This document shows positions 35,869-48,643 of a stretch of DNA of 64,000 nucleotides, piece by piece (the stretch's first letter is position 1; each line of letters starts with the position of its first letter). Source of the DNA: Hordeum vulgare subsp. vulgare (taxonomy: Eukaryota > Streptophyta > Magnoliopsida > Poales > Poaceae); the NCBI RefSeq assembly GCF_904849725.1, contig NC_058523.1, positions 203,697,689 to 203,761,688 of the forward strand, in the 5' to 3' direction. The position numbers were made by a program, and so were the translations under genes. Below the pieces are notes generated by a model. The model was given only the letters and a program-made list of their open reading frames with translations. It did not search any database and was not told where the DNA came from.

Positions 35869-38800
35869 TTACATTGTGATGAATCGAACACCCAAAGCAT
35901 TCTGGTGTGGATCATGTTTTGCTCGTGGAAGAGGTTTAGTCAACGGGTCTGCAATATTCAGATCCGTATGTACTTTACAAATATCTATTTCTCCTTTCTG
36001 GACGTAGTCCTGGATGGAGTTGTAGCGGCGTTTGATGTGCTTGGTCTTCCTGTGAAATCTGGGCTCCTGGGCTATGGCAATAGCTACAGTGTTGTCACAG
36101 AAGAGTGTCATCGGGCCTGATGCACTTGGAATCACTCCAAGGTCGGTGATGAACTCCTTCATCCAGATACCTTCTCAAGATGCTTCTGAAGCAGCTATGT
36201 ACTCCGCTTCACATGTAGATGCTGCCACGACGTCTTTCTTGCAGCTGCACCAGCTGACCGCCCCACACTTGAAAACATACACGTATCCGGTTTGTGACTC
36301 AGAGTCATCCGGATCTGTGTCGAAGCTAGCATTGGCGTAACCCTTTATGAGGAGCTCTTCGTCACCTCCATAAATGAGAAACATCTCCTTAGTCCTTTTC
36401 AGGTACTTAAGCACATTTTTGACCGCTGCCTAGTGTTCCATACCAGGATCACTTTGGTACCTCCCTACCAAACTTATGGCAAGGTTCACATCAGGTCTGG
36501 TACACATCATGCCATACATAAGAGAACCTATGGCTGAAGCGTAGGGGATGGTACTCATCTTCTCTTTATCTTCTGCCATGGTCGGGCATTGAGTCTTACT
36601 CAATTTCACACCTTGCAATACAGGCAAGGACCCCTTCTTTGACTTATCCATATTGAACTTCTACAATATCTTGTCAAGGTATGTACTTTGTGAAAGACCT
36701 ATGAGTTGTCTTGATCTATCTCTATAGGTCTTGATACCTAATCTGTATGCAACTTCTCCAAGGTCCTTCATTGAAAAACTTTTATTCAAGTAGGCATTTA
36801 TGCTCTCCAATAACTCTATTTTATTTCCCATCAACAATATGGCATCCACATATAGTACAAGAAACAATACAAAGCTCCGACTCACTTTCTTGAAAATACA
36901 AGCTTCTCCATAAACCTATATAAACCCAAATGCTTTAATCACCTCATTAAAGCGAATGTTCCAACTCCGAGATGCTTGCACCAGCCCATAGATGGGGCGC
37001 TGGAGCTTGCATACTTTGTTATCACTCTTAGGATCGACAAAACCTTCTGGTTGCATCATATGCAACTCTTCCATAAGATATCCATTAAGGAATTCAGTTT
37101 TGACGTCCATTTGCCAAATTTCATAATCATGAAATGCGGCAATTGCCAACATGATTCGGACTGACTTCAGCTTCGCTACGGGAGAAAAAGTCTCATCGTA
37201 GTCAATTCCTTGAATTTGTCGGAAGCCCATTGCAACAGGTGAAGCTTTATAGACGGTCACATTACCGTCCGAGTCAGTCTTCTTCTTAAAGATCGATTTA
37301 TTTTCTATGGCTCGCCGATCATCGGGCAAGTCCACCAAAGTCCATACTTTGTTCTCATACATGGTTCCTATCTCAGATTTCATGGCCTCAAGCCATTTGT
37401 TGGAATCTGGGCCCGCCATCGCTTCTTCAAAGTTCGAAGGTTCACCATTGTCTAACAACATGATATCCATCACAGGGTTGTCGTACCACTCTGGTGCGGA
37501 ACGTACCCTCATGGACCTTCGAGGTTCAATAGCAACTTGATTTGAAGTTTCATGATCACCATCATCAACTTCCTCCCCAGTTGGTGTAGGCGCCAAGGGA
37601 ACATTTTCCCGTGTTGTGCTACTCTTCGGTTCGAGAGGAGGTACAATTACCTCATCAAGTTCTACTTTCCTCCCACTTACTTCTTTCGAGAGAAACTCTT
37701 TCTCTAGAAAGGATCTTTTCTTTGCAACAAAGACTTTGCCTTCGGATCTAAGGTAGAAGCTATCCCCAATATTTTCCTTAGGGTATCCTATGAAGATGCA
37801 TTTCTCCGCTTTGGGTTCAAGCTTGTCTGGTTGAAGTTTCTTCACATAAGCATCGCAGCCCCAAACTTTGAGAAACAACAGCTTAGGTTTCTTGTCAAAC
37901 CATAATTCATACGGTGTCGTCTCAACGGATTTAGACGATGCCCTACTTAAAGTGATTGCTGCGGTTTCCAATGCATATCCCCAAAATGATAGCGGTAAGC
38001 CGGTAAGAGACATCATAGATCGCACCATATCTAATAAAGTGCAATTACAATGTTCAGACACTCCGTTATGATGTGGTGTGCCAGGCGGCGTAAGTTGGGA
38101 AACAATTCCACATTTCCTCAGGTGTGTGCCAAACTCGTGACTCAAATATTCTCCTCCACGATCAGATTGTAGATACTTTATTTTCTTGTCACGTTGATTC
38201 TCAACCTCACTCTGAAATTCTTTGAACTTTTCAAATGTTTCAGACTTGTGCTTCATTAAGTAAACATATCCATATCTACTTAAATCATCGGTGAGAGTGA
38301 CAACATAACGATAGCCATCGCGAGCTTCAACGTTCATTGGACCGCATACATCGGTATGTATTATTTCCAATAAGTTGGTTGCTCGCTCCATTATTCCAGA
38401 GAATGGAGTCTTGGTCATCTTGCCCATGAGGCACGGTTCGCAAGTGTCAAATGATTCAAAATCGAGAGGCTCCAAAAGTCCATCAGTATGGAGTTTCTTC
38501 TTGCACTTGACACCGATATGACCAAGGCGGCAATGCCACAAGTATGTGGGACTATCATTATCAACCTTACATCTTTTGGTACTCACACTATGAATATGTG
38601 CAACATCACGATCGAGATTCATTAAGAACAAACCATTGACCAGCGGGGCATGACCATAGAACATATCACTCATATAAATAGAACAACCGTTATTCTCTGA
38701 TTTAAATGAGTAGCCATATCGCATTAAGCAAGATACTGATACAATGCTCATGCTCAAAGCTGGTACTAAATAACAATCATTAAGGTTCAAAACTAATCCC

Positions 38801-39849
38801 GAAGGTAGATGTACTTGCCGACGGAGATCACATCAACCTTGCAACCATTCCCGACTCGCATCGTCACCTCGTCCTTAGCCAGCCTTCGTTTATTCCGTAG
38901 TTCCTGCTTTGAGTTGCAAATGTGAGCAAAAGTACCGGTATCAAATACCTAGGAGCTACTACGAGCGCTGGTAAGGTACACATCAATAACATGTATATAA
39001 TACATACATTTGACGTTGCCGGCCTTCTTATCCAGTAAGTATTTGGGGTAGTTCCACTTTTAGTGCCGGTTCCCTTGCAATAGTAGCGCTCAGTCTCAGG
39101 CTTGGGTCCGTTATTTTTCTTCTTCTTGGCAACTGGCTTACCGGGCGCGACAACAACTTTGCCGTCTTTCTTGAAGTTCTTCTTACCCTTGCCTTTCTCG
39201 AAACTAGTGGTCTTATTGACCATCAACACTTGATGCTCTTTCTTGATTTCTACCTCTGCAGATTTCAGCATCGAGTACAACTCGGGAATGGTCTTGTCCA
39301 TCCCTTGCATGTTGTAGCTCATCACAAAGCTTTTATAGCTAGGTGGAAGCGACTGGAGGATTCTGTCAATGACCACATCATCCGGAAGTTCAACTCCGAG
39401 TTGAATCAAGCGGTTGTGCAACCCAGACATTATAAGTATGTGCTCACTGACAGAACTATTCTCCTCCATCTTAAAGCCAAAGAACTTGTCGGAGACTACA
39501 TATCTGTCGATCCGGACATGAGCTTGAAAAACAAGTTTCAGATCCTCGAACATCTCATATGCTCCATGTTGCTCAAAACGCCTTTGGAGCCCCGGTTCTA
39601 AACTGTAAAGCACGCCGTACTGAATGAGAGAGTAGTCATCACTCCGTGACTGCCACGCGTTCCTAATGTCCTGGGTCGCGCGGGAATGGGAGGATCACCT
39701 AGCGGTGCATCAAGGAAATATGCCTTCTTGGAAGCCATGAGGATGAGTTTTAAGTTACGAGCCCAGTCCGCATAGTTGCTCCCATCGTCTTTCAGCTTGG
39801 TTTTCTCTAGGAACGCGTTGACGTTGAATGGGACATTGGCGTTGGCCAT
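35869..39849 (-). pseudogene. gag-pol: Copia gag-pol of element 4
   Basis: Gag starts at the ATG complementary to 39847-39849 (MANANVPFN, then DGSNYADWARNLK). A frameshift near 39600 leads to the UBN2-type gag core (39613-38864, NSSVSEHILIMSG, LPPSYKSFV) and a damaged CCHC zinc knuckle (YYCKGTG). The protease DTG is near 38935, preceded by a stop. From 38790 a 624-codon frame carries the pre-integrase HLGH-like WHCRLGH, integrase DDE motifs (TDDLSRYGY, QSDRGGEY, NGVSEH) and RT up to 36916. RT then continues after a stop; its catalytic YVDD reads YVDA (about 36842-36853), so it is inactive. RNase H follows in three pieces (36651-35869), ending near ADPLTKPL. Order is gag-PR-IN-RT-RH, as in Ty1-copia. 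Confidence 0.92.
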
Positions 39850-41123
39850 TGGATCTACAATATTTGTAAAGACAACTTTTAGACTATGTTCATGATAATC
39901 AAGTTCATATAATCAAATTATGTAATGAACTCCCACTTAAATTGGCATCCCTCTAGTCATATAATTGTTACTTGATCCATGTCGACTAGCCCGTGTCCGA
40001 TCATCACGTGAGACGGACCAGTCATCAATGGTGAGCATCTCCATGCTGATCGTATCAACCATATGACTCATGTTCGGCCTTTCGGTCTCCCGTATTCGAG
40101 GCCATGTCTGTACATGCTAGGCTCGTCGATTCAACCTAATTGTTTTGCATGTGTAAACAGGCTTACACCTGTTGTATGTGGACGTTACAGTCTATCACAC
40201 CAGGTCATCACATGGTGCTTGAAGACAACGATCCTTCACAACGGTGCACACTTAGGGGAATACCTTTCTCGAAAATTTATGAGGGATCATCTTATTAAGC
40301 TACCATCGTTCTAAGAAATAAGATCAAAAACATCATAAACATCACATGCAATCATATAGTGACATGATATGGCCATTATCATCTTTGCGCCTTTGATCTC
40401 CATCTTCGGGGCATCGCATGATCATCATCATCACCAATGTGACAACATGATCTTCATCATCATGATCTACATCATTGTGTCTCTGTGAAGTTTTCATGCC
40501 AACTATTACTTCTACTACTATAGCTAACCATTAGCAATGAAGTAAAGTAATAAACATATGGCGTTGCATCTCATACAATAAATTAAGACAACTCCTATGG
40601 CTCCTGCCGGTTGTGATACTCATCGACATGCAAGTCGTGAATCCTATTACAAGAACATGATCAATCTCATACATCACACATGTAACATCACATCCTTTGG
40701 CCATATCACATCACATAGCAAACCCTGCAAAAACAAGTTAGACGTCCTCTAATTGTTGTTGCAAGTTTTACGTGGCTGATTTCGGTTTCTAGCAAGAACG
40801 CCTTCCTACCTACGTGACAGCCACAACGTTGATATGCCAAAGCTATTTACCCTTCATAAGGACCATTTTCATCGAATCCAATCCGACTAGAGTGGGAGAA
40901 CAGACACCCGCTAGCCACCTTACGCACCATGTGCATGTCTGGCGGTGGAACCAGTCTCACGTAAGCGTACGTGTAAAGTCGGTCTGGGCCACTTCATCCC
41001 ACAATACCGCCGAAAAAAGATAAGACTAGTAACGGCAAGCAATTGACAAAATCAGCGCCCACAACTTTCGTGTTCTACTCGTGCATAGAATCTACGCATA
41101 GAAAACCTTGGCTCGGATGCCAC
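39850..41123 (-). other. Untranslated leader of Copia element 4
   Basis: About 1.27 kb between gag and the right LTR, no coding region. The end next to the LTR reads GTGGCATCCGAGCC on the minus strand, a primer binding site of the Angela type. The equivalent leaders in the array are about the same length and clearly related (for example CAAAAACAAGTTAGACGTCC). Confidence 0.7.
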
Positions 41124-42558
41124 TGTAGGGGAACGTAGTAAATTCAAAATTTTCCTATGCCATACAAGGATCTATCTATGGAGAGACCAGCAATGAGCAA
41201 GGGGAAAGAGCATCTTCATACCTTTGAAGATTGCTAAGCGGAAGCGTTACTATGAACGCGGTTGCTGGAGTTGTACTCGTAGCGATTCAGATCGCGGTGG
41301 ACTCCGATCTATGTGCCGAACCACGACACCTCCGCGTTGAACACACGTGCAGCCCGGTGACGTCTCCAACACCTTGAACCAACAAGGAGGAAGGATAGGT
41401 CGAGGAAGAGAGCTCCGGCAGCACGACGGCATTGTGACGGTGGAGCTACATGGAACTCCGACAAGGCTTCGCCAAGCACTGCAGAGGACGAGGATGGAGA
41501 GAGGTAGGGCTGCGCCGAGAGACAGAGAGAGTTCGTGTCTCAAATCAGCCCCAATACCCCGGGTATTTATAGGAGGAGGAGGAGGAGGGTGCGCCACCTC
41601 TAGGGTTCCCACCCTAGGGGTGGCGGCAGCCCCATCTGGCGCCAGGAGGTGGCCGCCAGGGCAGGGAGAGGAGGGGTGGCGCGCCAGGTGGGCCTGGGCC
41701 CCCTCCCGCGGTAGGGTTGCCCCCCTCCACCTCTCGTGTGCCTTGGGCCTAGGTGGGAGGTGCACCAGCCCACTCTGGGCTGGTTCCCTGCCACCTTTTG
41801 GCCCATGATGGCCTTTCGGGCTGGTGGCCCTTCCTGGTGGACACCCGAAACCCTTCCGGTTGTCCCGATACGTTACCGATGATGCCCGAAACATTTCCGG
41901 TGCCCAAAACCTCACTTCCTACATATAAATCTTTACCTCCGGACCATTCTAGAGCTCCTCGTGATGTCCGGGATCTCATCCAGAACTCCAAAAAACCTTT
42001 GGTAACCACGTACACTATTTCCCTATAACCCTGGCATCATCGAACCTTAAGTGTGTAGACCCTACGTGTTCGGGAAGCATGCATACATGACCGAGACACC
42101 TCTCCGTCCAATAACCAACAGCGGGGTCTGGATATCCATTTTGGCTCCCACTTGTTCCATGATGATCTCATTCGATGAACCACGATGTCAAGGATTCAGT
42201 CAATCTCGTATGCAATTCCCTTTGTCTATCAGTATGATACTTGCCCGAGATTCGACCGTCGGTATCCCTATACCTTGTTCAATCTCGTTACCGACAAGTT
42301 TCTTTAGTCGTTTTGTAGCACATCATCCCATGACTAACTCCTTAGTCACATTGAGCTCAATATGATGATGTTCTACCGAGTGGGCCTAGAGATACCTCTC
42401 CGTCATACGGAGTGAGAAATCCCGGTCTCGATTCGTACCAACTCAACACAGACTTTTGGAGATACCCGTAGTGTATCTTTATAGTCACACAGTTACGTTG
42501 TGACGGTTGATACACCCAAAGCACCCGTAGTGTATCTTTATAGTCACATGGTTGATAC
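41124..42558 (-). repeat. Right (5') LTR of Copia element 4, truncated
   Basis: Starts TGTAGGGGAAC and follows the left LTR to about 42520, then repeats 26 bases of itself (42464-42489 copied at 42523-42548) and stops. The distal 360 or so bases, ending in TTCCAACA in the left LTR, are missing. The promoter (TATA at 41564-41571, minus strand) is kept but the transcription-side end is lost. Confidence 0.85.
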
Positions 42559-43070
42559 CACATCTAGACTATTGGGTAGTTTTCGGAGTAACATGTTTTC
42601 CTAATACTTCAACAAAACATCGAGGTAATAAAGTACCTCAACACAATTATTAGTGTGCTTTGTCCGGCCAAAAGACATTGGGAAAACGAAGGAATTTGCA
42701 ATCGCATCAGACTATTTGGAAACTTTGGAAAACTCGGACAGCATAACGGCTGTACGGGCATGAAATATGAGGCAACCTGCAAGAAAACTAACAACATAAC
42801 AATTGAATTCTTATGGAGACACTGATCCAGGAAGACAACAACTTTTCTATAAGTCTCCAACATAGTAACTTGTCATCCTAATGAATAGATGAGAAAGCCT
42901 AATTCTTAAACACCGTAGAATAAAGAAGAGGGTGACTTAGAATAAGGATGACACAAGGAAAGGAGTAAAAGAGCCTTACGTTCCCTTCCACAAACAATTC
43001 CCTTGTATAACTAAAGAGTTGCTAGACTCAACATCGGCCAGTTTGGCTTGGTTATCCTACAGGCAGTCAA

Positions 43071-43083
43071 GCTCTGATACCAA
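43071..43083 (-). promoter_or_regulatory. Primer binding site of LARD-like element
   Basis: On the minus strand TTGGTATCAGAGC lies three bases after the LTR end, the classic site complementary to the 3' end of initiator methionine tRNA. Confidence 0.75.
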
Positions 43084-43086
43084 AGC

Positions 43087-46000
43087 TGTCGGGACCCCGA
43101 TCCTGAGTCATAAGAACCTAGCCTGTAATACATCACATCACTTTGCTGCCTCACGCACGGTAAACTCCACGGCTGCCACCTTACCTTGGCCGGGACCGTT
43201 TGCGTCTTTTGGCTCACGTATATGAATATGTTGCTAGCGTTCAAACGACAAAGAACCCGGGTCGACATGACTAGTTATAAACCCCAGCGGTACAACCGTA
43301 CAGGGACAGGCATACATAACCCAGCAAAGCAGGTTTCGGTCATCAGCGTGTGTAGACGAGTCGTAGCAAGCAACAAAGACTCCATTACACCGCTTGACAT
43401 TTCCCCGAGGGGATAGACACAGCAGCAAAGAAGGATACATGCCGGTCAATCAATGTGTTCCGAGCAGCAGCAAACTACCAAGGCTCGATGGAATCACAAA
43501 GAGGCATTTCCCTGTAAAGAGTACTACTAAAGGCAAACAACTAGGTGTCGAATCCCACACATATAATGCATTTCAAACATACACACATTATGCACGATAT
43601 GTGTAGATACAACATGGCATAACAACATAACTCTATGACTCAAGCATTTATTAAAGACTCATAAGAGTCAACTAGTATGATATTACAAACAGGGGTCTCG
43701 TGACCCGACACTCAAGTCATACAAGCAACAAGCGGAAGCAAATCATGTCTGGGTACAGACATCTACTAAAAGTGGCTGGAAGGGCCTGAAAAGCTACTAC
43801 GACCCTACCAAAGGAGCCAGACCTCTGTCTGGGATTCCCAAGCTATTCCGGTCAACATTGAACACATCGCGTAGAACCTTTTAATGAGTCTAAGTCTTCT
43901 CTGCAAAAACATAAATAAAGCAACCGTGAGTACAAAGGTACTCGGCAAGTCTTACATCAGAACTATCTACATATGCATCATGTTTCAATGAAAGGATTGT
44001 GGGGTTTGATTGCAGCAAGCCAGCTTTGACTCTTGGCTAACCTGTACTACGACTACAAGTTCTTTCTTTGAGGTGGGATAGCGCACACGAGTCCACATAT
44101 TCACCAATGCAATACACCACTATGGATCCACTCTCGACTCCCTATGATAAGGCCTTCCATAGCACTCACACTTATCTTGCATATTTTAAAGTATCCATTT
44201 AAATTGTCTATGTACCACGTAATGTTTCCAAGTAGTCCATAACCGAGGACGCGGATATTCGAACAGATTGAATCACCCTGCAGGGGTATACTTCTTCACA
44301 CATGCTCCCACCACTTAGCACCATATGCACGTCATGCATCTCGGTAACCTGCAAGCATGGAAGCACTGGCGTGGGTGTCGGCCATGACCGTTAACCACAC
44401 AAGACCCTAGTCCAGGTTTATCGCCTATTTGAGACTGAACCCGCAAGGAAGTCCGGCCGAGGTTTCCTCTACGGCCCCAAATGATGCGCGCAGGGTTCCC
44501 AAGCCCACCATCCGGGTGCCACTTGGTACACCGTGCCACTGTGTATCTACCGTAGTGAAGCCTACCCCATCGGGCAGAACTAAACACGGCCGCCAACACT
44601 TTTCCTACAAACACCAGAAACTAATTGCAACTCATGGACAGAGATCTAGGCGATTAATAAGACGAGAGGGTCAATTAAGTATCCCAATGTGTGGTAGTAT
44701 CTTGTCTTGGATAACACACAGAAAACTCAGTTCTTAAGGACGGTCCCAATGAGACAACCCACCATGCACTCCTACATGGCCTCTCATCGCTACCTTTACC
44801 AAATCGGATTCACACTTTTACTCTCACACTGTAGGATATGAACAGAACCATTCCGATTCATCATTCAGACGGATCAGACCCGACACGACTCTAAGCATAG
44901 CAGGCATTGTAAACAAGCATGGATGAGTAAGCACAACAAGGCTCAAGCAGTTGCTACTCATGCTAAGTGGGTTCAACTATTTACTGTGACAAAATCAGGT
45001 CATGCAGAGGAATGGGTTCAACTACCAATAACATGTACAGTTGAATCGTGTTTGTCCTAATGCAGTAAAAGAGAGCAGGAGTGAGAGAGTGGGTTTATTT
45101 CAATATGCTCAAGGGGGTTTGCTTGCCTGACACGTCTGAAGATAGCAATCAGTCTTCATCAATGTCAACGATCACATCGTCGGAAACATCGTTTACCGAG
45201 AGGGAACAACACCGACAAACAAGAAATAACAACAATTACTTCACGGAAATGCAACACTATGATGCATGCTCAAGACATGAAATGAAAGGTGGCAGGGGTA
45301 ATGTGGCTATCATTTCTTAAGTTGAAGTTGGTTTGAATTAGAATCCAAACATCACTTCAAGCCGGGTATCTTTCCAAGTACCCTTATAATTGATTCGACC
45401 TGATGCTCATAACAAATTGTTCGGACATGCATGGGGTTAGTATTTTGAGGTACTTATTTGCATTGACCAATGTTTGGTCATAATAATTGAAGTGGAAATC
45501 AAATAAGTATCAATTTCCAACTCCAAACTATTTATTAAATTTACCCTATTCATCATTTTGCCAATTTGGTGTTGTTAACTTTTTAAAAGATGCATTAAAA
45601 TGCCATATTCAGATTCCTTGGATTTTTCTGATACTTTTTCATATATAAAGTATTTCCATCTGAGTTATATTTTAATTTCTATGACTTTTTCAAGTTTTGC
45701 TATTATTCTGGAATTAATTAAAATCAGAAAAGCTTTATTGCATCACTGTGACGTCAGACTGGCATCATCAGTCAACAGCAGCCGTCCGAGGTCAAACCTG
45801 GCCAGTGGGGTCCACTGGTCAGTGACCCAGGGCTTAATCCCGCGTTGACCCACCCTAATGGTGGTTTGACTCACCCGTGGGGCCCTATGTCAGCGTCTCT
45901 GGGGAGGGGGGATAGTGGATAATGGCTGGCCACGTCGAACCCCACCGGAGGGTGGTCGCTGGCGACCATAGCCGTGGCGGAGGGCTCGCCGGAGTTGCGC

Positions 46001-47323
46001 TAAGACGCGCTACAGAGCACCAAATCGAGCGGGGTTTGCTGCTATGGGTTGCTGGCGAAGCGCCTGATCGACCAGGGCCATCAGAAGGAGCTAGGGTCGC
46101 CGGGAGAGGCACCGGCGACGAGCTGAGGCGGCGGCCGGGGCTCGGCCTTGTGCGGGTGGTGGCTGCAGGGCACGGGATGTGCACGTGAGGGGCTTGACAT
46201 CATCCACAGAGCTCCAGGAGCTCATTCCAGGGCTCAAATGCGTCGGTGCGGACCACAGCGACGGCAACGACGGTAACGGCGGCGAGGGGATCTTGGCCAT
46301 GGTGGGGATGGAGGCTATGGGGCACGGAAGAGCGTGGGGTGAGAGGGGAAATGATGACGAGCTCACGACGGTTCCGATGGTGTTGTTGGAGGGCTCGGGG
46401 GTGAGCCGGAGGGAGCGAATCTACGGAAGAGGTCCGGCGGCCGGAGGTGAAGACGACGGCGGTGGCAGCTCGATTCAGGGGCTCTGGCTCGATTCTCTCA
46501 ACGGGAAGGTCCGGGACGTCGCGGCTGATCTCGTGAGCTTCTCGGAGAGGCGAGGGGAGGTCGGGGCTGCGTGGACAGCGGCGGCCTGCTCGGGCCAAGC
46601 TCCGCTATGGCGAGACAGGGCAAGAGAGAGATGGAGGGGAGGAAGAAGATGAGGCAGAGGGGGCGGGGGCGGCTCAGCGCCGTGAAGATAAGGGAGAGGA
46701 GGCGAGGCAGGCACGCAGGGAGGAGGTGGAAGCATGAGGTGGCGAGGCACGACGGCGAGCTCGCCACGGCTCTGTCCGTCCTCCTGGCAGAGGAGGTAGA
46801 TGACCTCCTCGCCCCTGGTAGACTCGGCCTGGAGGGGCGACAGGTAAGCGTTTCCCTTTTTTTCTATTCTTTTCTGTTTTGTTATTTCTAACATTTGTTT
46901 ATTTGTTTTGGCTCCAACTAATTCAAAGAAAATAGGTAAACAACTCTGGGGTGTTATTTGGAATATTTCCAACCCCATGTGAAGTTTTCAACATTTTAGA
47001 AAACTAGGAAGTATTTGAAATCAATTAATTAATTGATTTCAGTGGCTTTTGAGTTTAAAATAAAATGCCAAAAGTATTTTGAAAATATATATCACCCCTG
47101 ATATTTTCTTTCCAACATTTATCAAAAATGATGGACTTTTATGAAAACCATTTTGGTTCATTGATTTGTCACCACTTTTGAATTGTTTTTTAATATGGAC
47201 TATGTTGGAGTTTTGCTTTGATTTCACTTCTTTCTTGGGTTCAATTCATTTTCTTATAATGCAAAGAAAGAAAACATGAGCTCAAACTTGGTAAGCTCTA
47301 CTAGGGATTTCAGGGATGTGACA
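43087..47323 (-). repeat. 4.2-kb LTR of LARD-like element
   Basis: Runs from TGTCGGGACCCC to GGGATGTGACA; the ends TGTC and GACA are inverted repeats. 4237 bases. The middle part (45880-46860) is GC-rich with overlapping open frames on both strands, none of them recognisable; 45300-45740 and 46860-47300 are AT-rich. The right flank is TCTAA, where gypsy element 3 resumes. Confidence 0.65.
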
Positions 47324-48422
47324 TCTAAGAACAAATGAAAAAGAGAAATGACTGGTATTTGCATGCTCCTAGTGAACCTGAAATTGAGAAACGTGTTGAG
47401 AATCATAATGATGTTTCTATTTCTCATGCTTAGACACAATCTTCTAGTGCACATGAACTTAGTGATAATGATAATGCTAATAATGATGTTCATCTAGAAG
47501 ATTCACCAGATGGCAATAAGGAATCTAATAATGATGTGGAACTAGAACCTGTTGAAAATCTTGATAACACACACACTAAGAATAAACGTTATGACAAAAG
47601 AGACTTTTTTGCTAGAAAGCATGGAAAAGAAAGAGAGGCATGGGTTCAGAAACCCATGCCCTTCCCTTGTAAGCCTTCTAAAGGGAACTACGAGGAACAA
47701 TTTGAGCGCTTTGCTGAAATGATTAAACCTGTCTTTTTGCGCACTCGCTTGACTGATATATTGAAAATGTCTGCGTATGCTAAGTATATGAAGGATATTA
47801 TTACCAATAAAAGAAAAATACCTAAAACGTAAATTGCTACTATGCTTGTTAATTATTCTTTTCATGGTGGAGTGCCTAAGAAGTAGGGAGATCCTCGCAT
47901 ACCCACTATACCTTGCTCTATTAAAAGAAACTATGTTAAAACTGCTTTACGTGAGTTAGGAGCCGGTGTTAGTGTGATGGCTTCACCTCTTTATAAAAGA
48001 CTGTATTTGAATAAGCTTACACCCACTAAGATATATTTACAAATGGGTGATAAATCCACTGCTCTACCTATTGGGATTTGCGAGGATGTTCCTATTGTGG
48101 TTGCAAATATTATTATCTTAACAAACTTTGTTATTCGTGATATGCATGAGGATGACAATATGTCGATCATCCCTGGTAGACCATTTCTAAATACTGTAGG
48201 TGTTGTTATTGATTGCAACAAAAGCAAAGTTACTTTTCATATCAATGGAAGCAACATACCATGCATTTTCCGAAGAAGCAAACTTTGGTTAATAATATTA
48301 ATGTTATTGAGCCTCGTGCCACAGTTATCATTGCAGATTTTGAAATCCCTCTATCCATAGCCAAGAACAAATATTACAATCTTATTGTTGGGAAGAATCA
48401 ATTCCCCATTGAGGTAACCTAG
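47324..48422 (+). pseudogene. gag end and aspartic protease of gypsy element 3
   Basis: One frame runs through from the insertion junction with stops at 47431, 47830 and 47884, then shifts near 48240-48290 to the frame ending TAG 48420-48422. Words such as KPMPFPCKPSK and YAKYMKDI are the usual linker before the protease. The protease core reads ELGAGVSVM, where the Athila-type family normally has DLGA: the catalytic aspartate codon is changed to glutamate. MSIIPGRPFLNTVG is the flap-to-C-terminal motif (family: ILGRPFL). The enzyme would cut the polyprotein inside the particle. RT is absent downstream. Confidence 0.85.
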
Positions 48423-48643
48423 TGACATATGAAAATTCTTCGGTTTCATATCAATCGGAAATGGTCGTTAATAAGACTTGGACAACCTAATTAATGGATC
48501 CTTTTTGAAAGACATGTGATTGATGAATTGAGTATTCACAACCCTCTATATCACAAGTTTATTATGTGTTTTATTAGATAAAGAAAAATAAAATGCCACA
48601 AAATTTTAACATGATTTTTTCTAGACTATTTAGGAATTTTGGG

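Larger units (their letters stand above)
34151..42558 (-). mobile_element. Angela-like Copia element 4, right LTR truncated
   Basis: Left LTR 34151-35836, internal domain with gag-pol on the minus strand, right LTR from 41124 that stops early at about 42558. The LTR ends differ from those of the array (TGTAGGGGAAC rather than TGTTGGGGAAC), so it is a separate subfamily. It sits in gag of gypsy element 3; the five bases on its left are ACACC, and no right copy remains because the right LTR end is deleted. Its coding region is much better preserved than in the array, so it is probably younger. Confidence 0.9.
42559..47323 (-). mobile_element. LARD-like retrotransposon, 5' LTR and partial internal domain
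   Basis: A short non-coding internal piece (42559-43086) is followed by a 4.2-kb LTR. On the minus strand the order is LTR, primer binding site, internal domain, so the right LTR is the 5' LTR. The other LTR and most of the internal domain are missing, cut at the junction with Copia element 4. Very long LTRs without coding capacity are the mark of LARD elements; the barley Sukkula family is a candidate, but I cannot confirm the family name. Confidence 0.65.
31011..48585 (+). mobile_element. Athila-like gypsy element 3, interrupted and 3'-truncated
   Basis: Seen: 5' LTR (31011-32427), primer binding site, gag (32504-34150), then two nested insertions (34151-42558 and 42559-47323), then the gag-protease continuation (47324-48422) and a short extra piece to about 48585. 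The reading on both sides of the insertions fits one polyprotein with little missing between. No RT, integrase or 3' LTR follows; instead unit X begins near 48586, so the 3' half was deleted. Confidence 0.75.

Noticed and set aside
46179..46978. Overlapping 90-170 codon frames on both strands in GC-rich DNA
   Set aside because: They lie inside the LARD-type LTR, overlap in up to four frames and are low complexity; GC-rich DNA lacks stops by chance.
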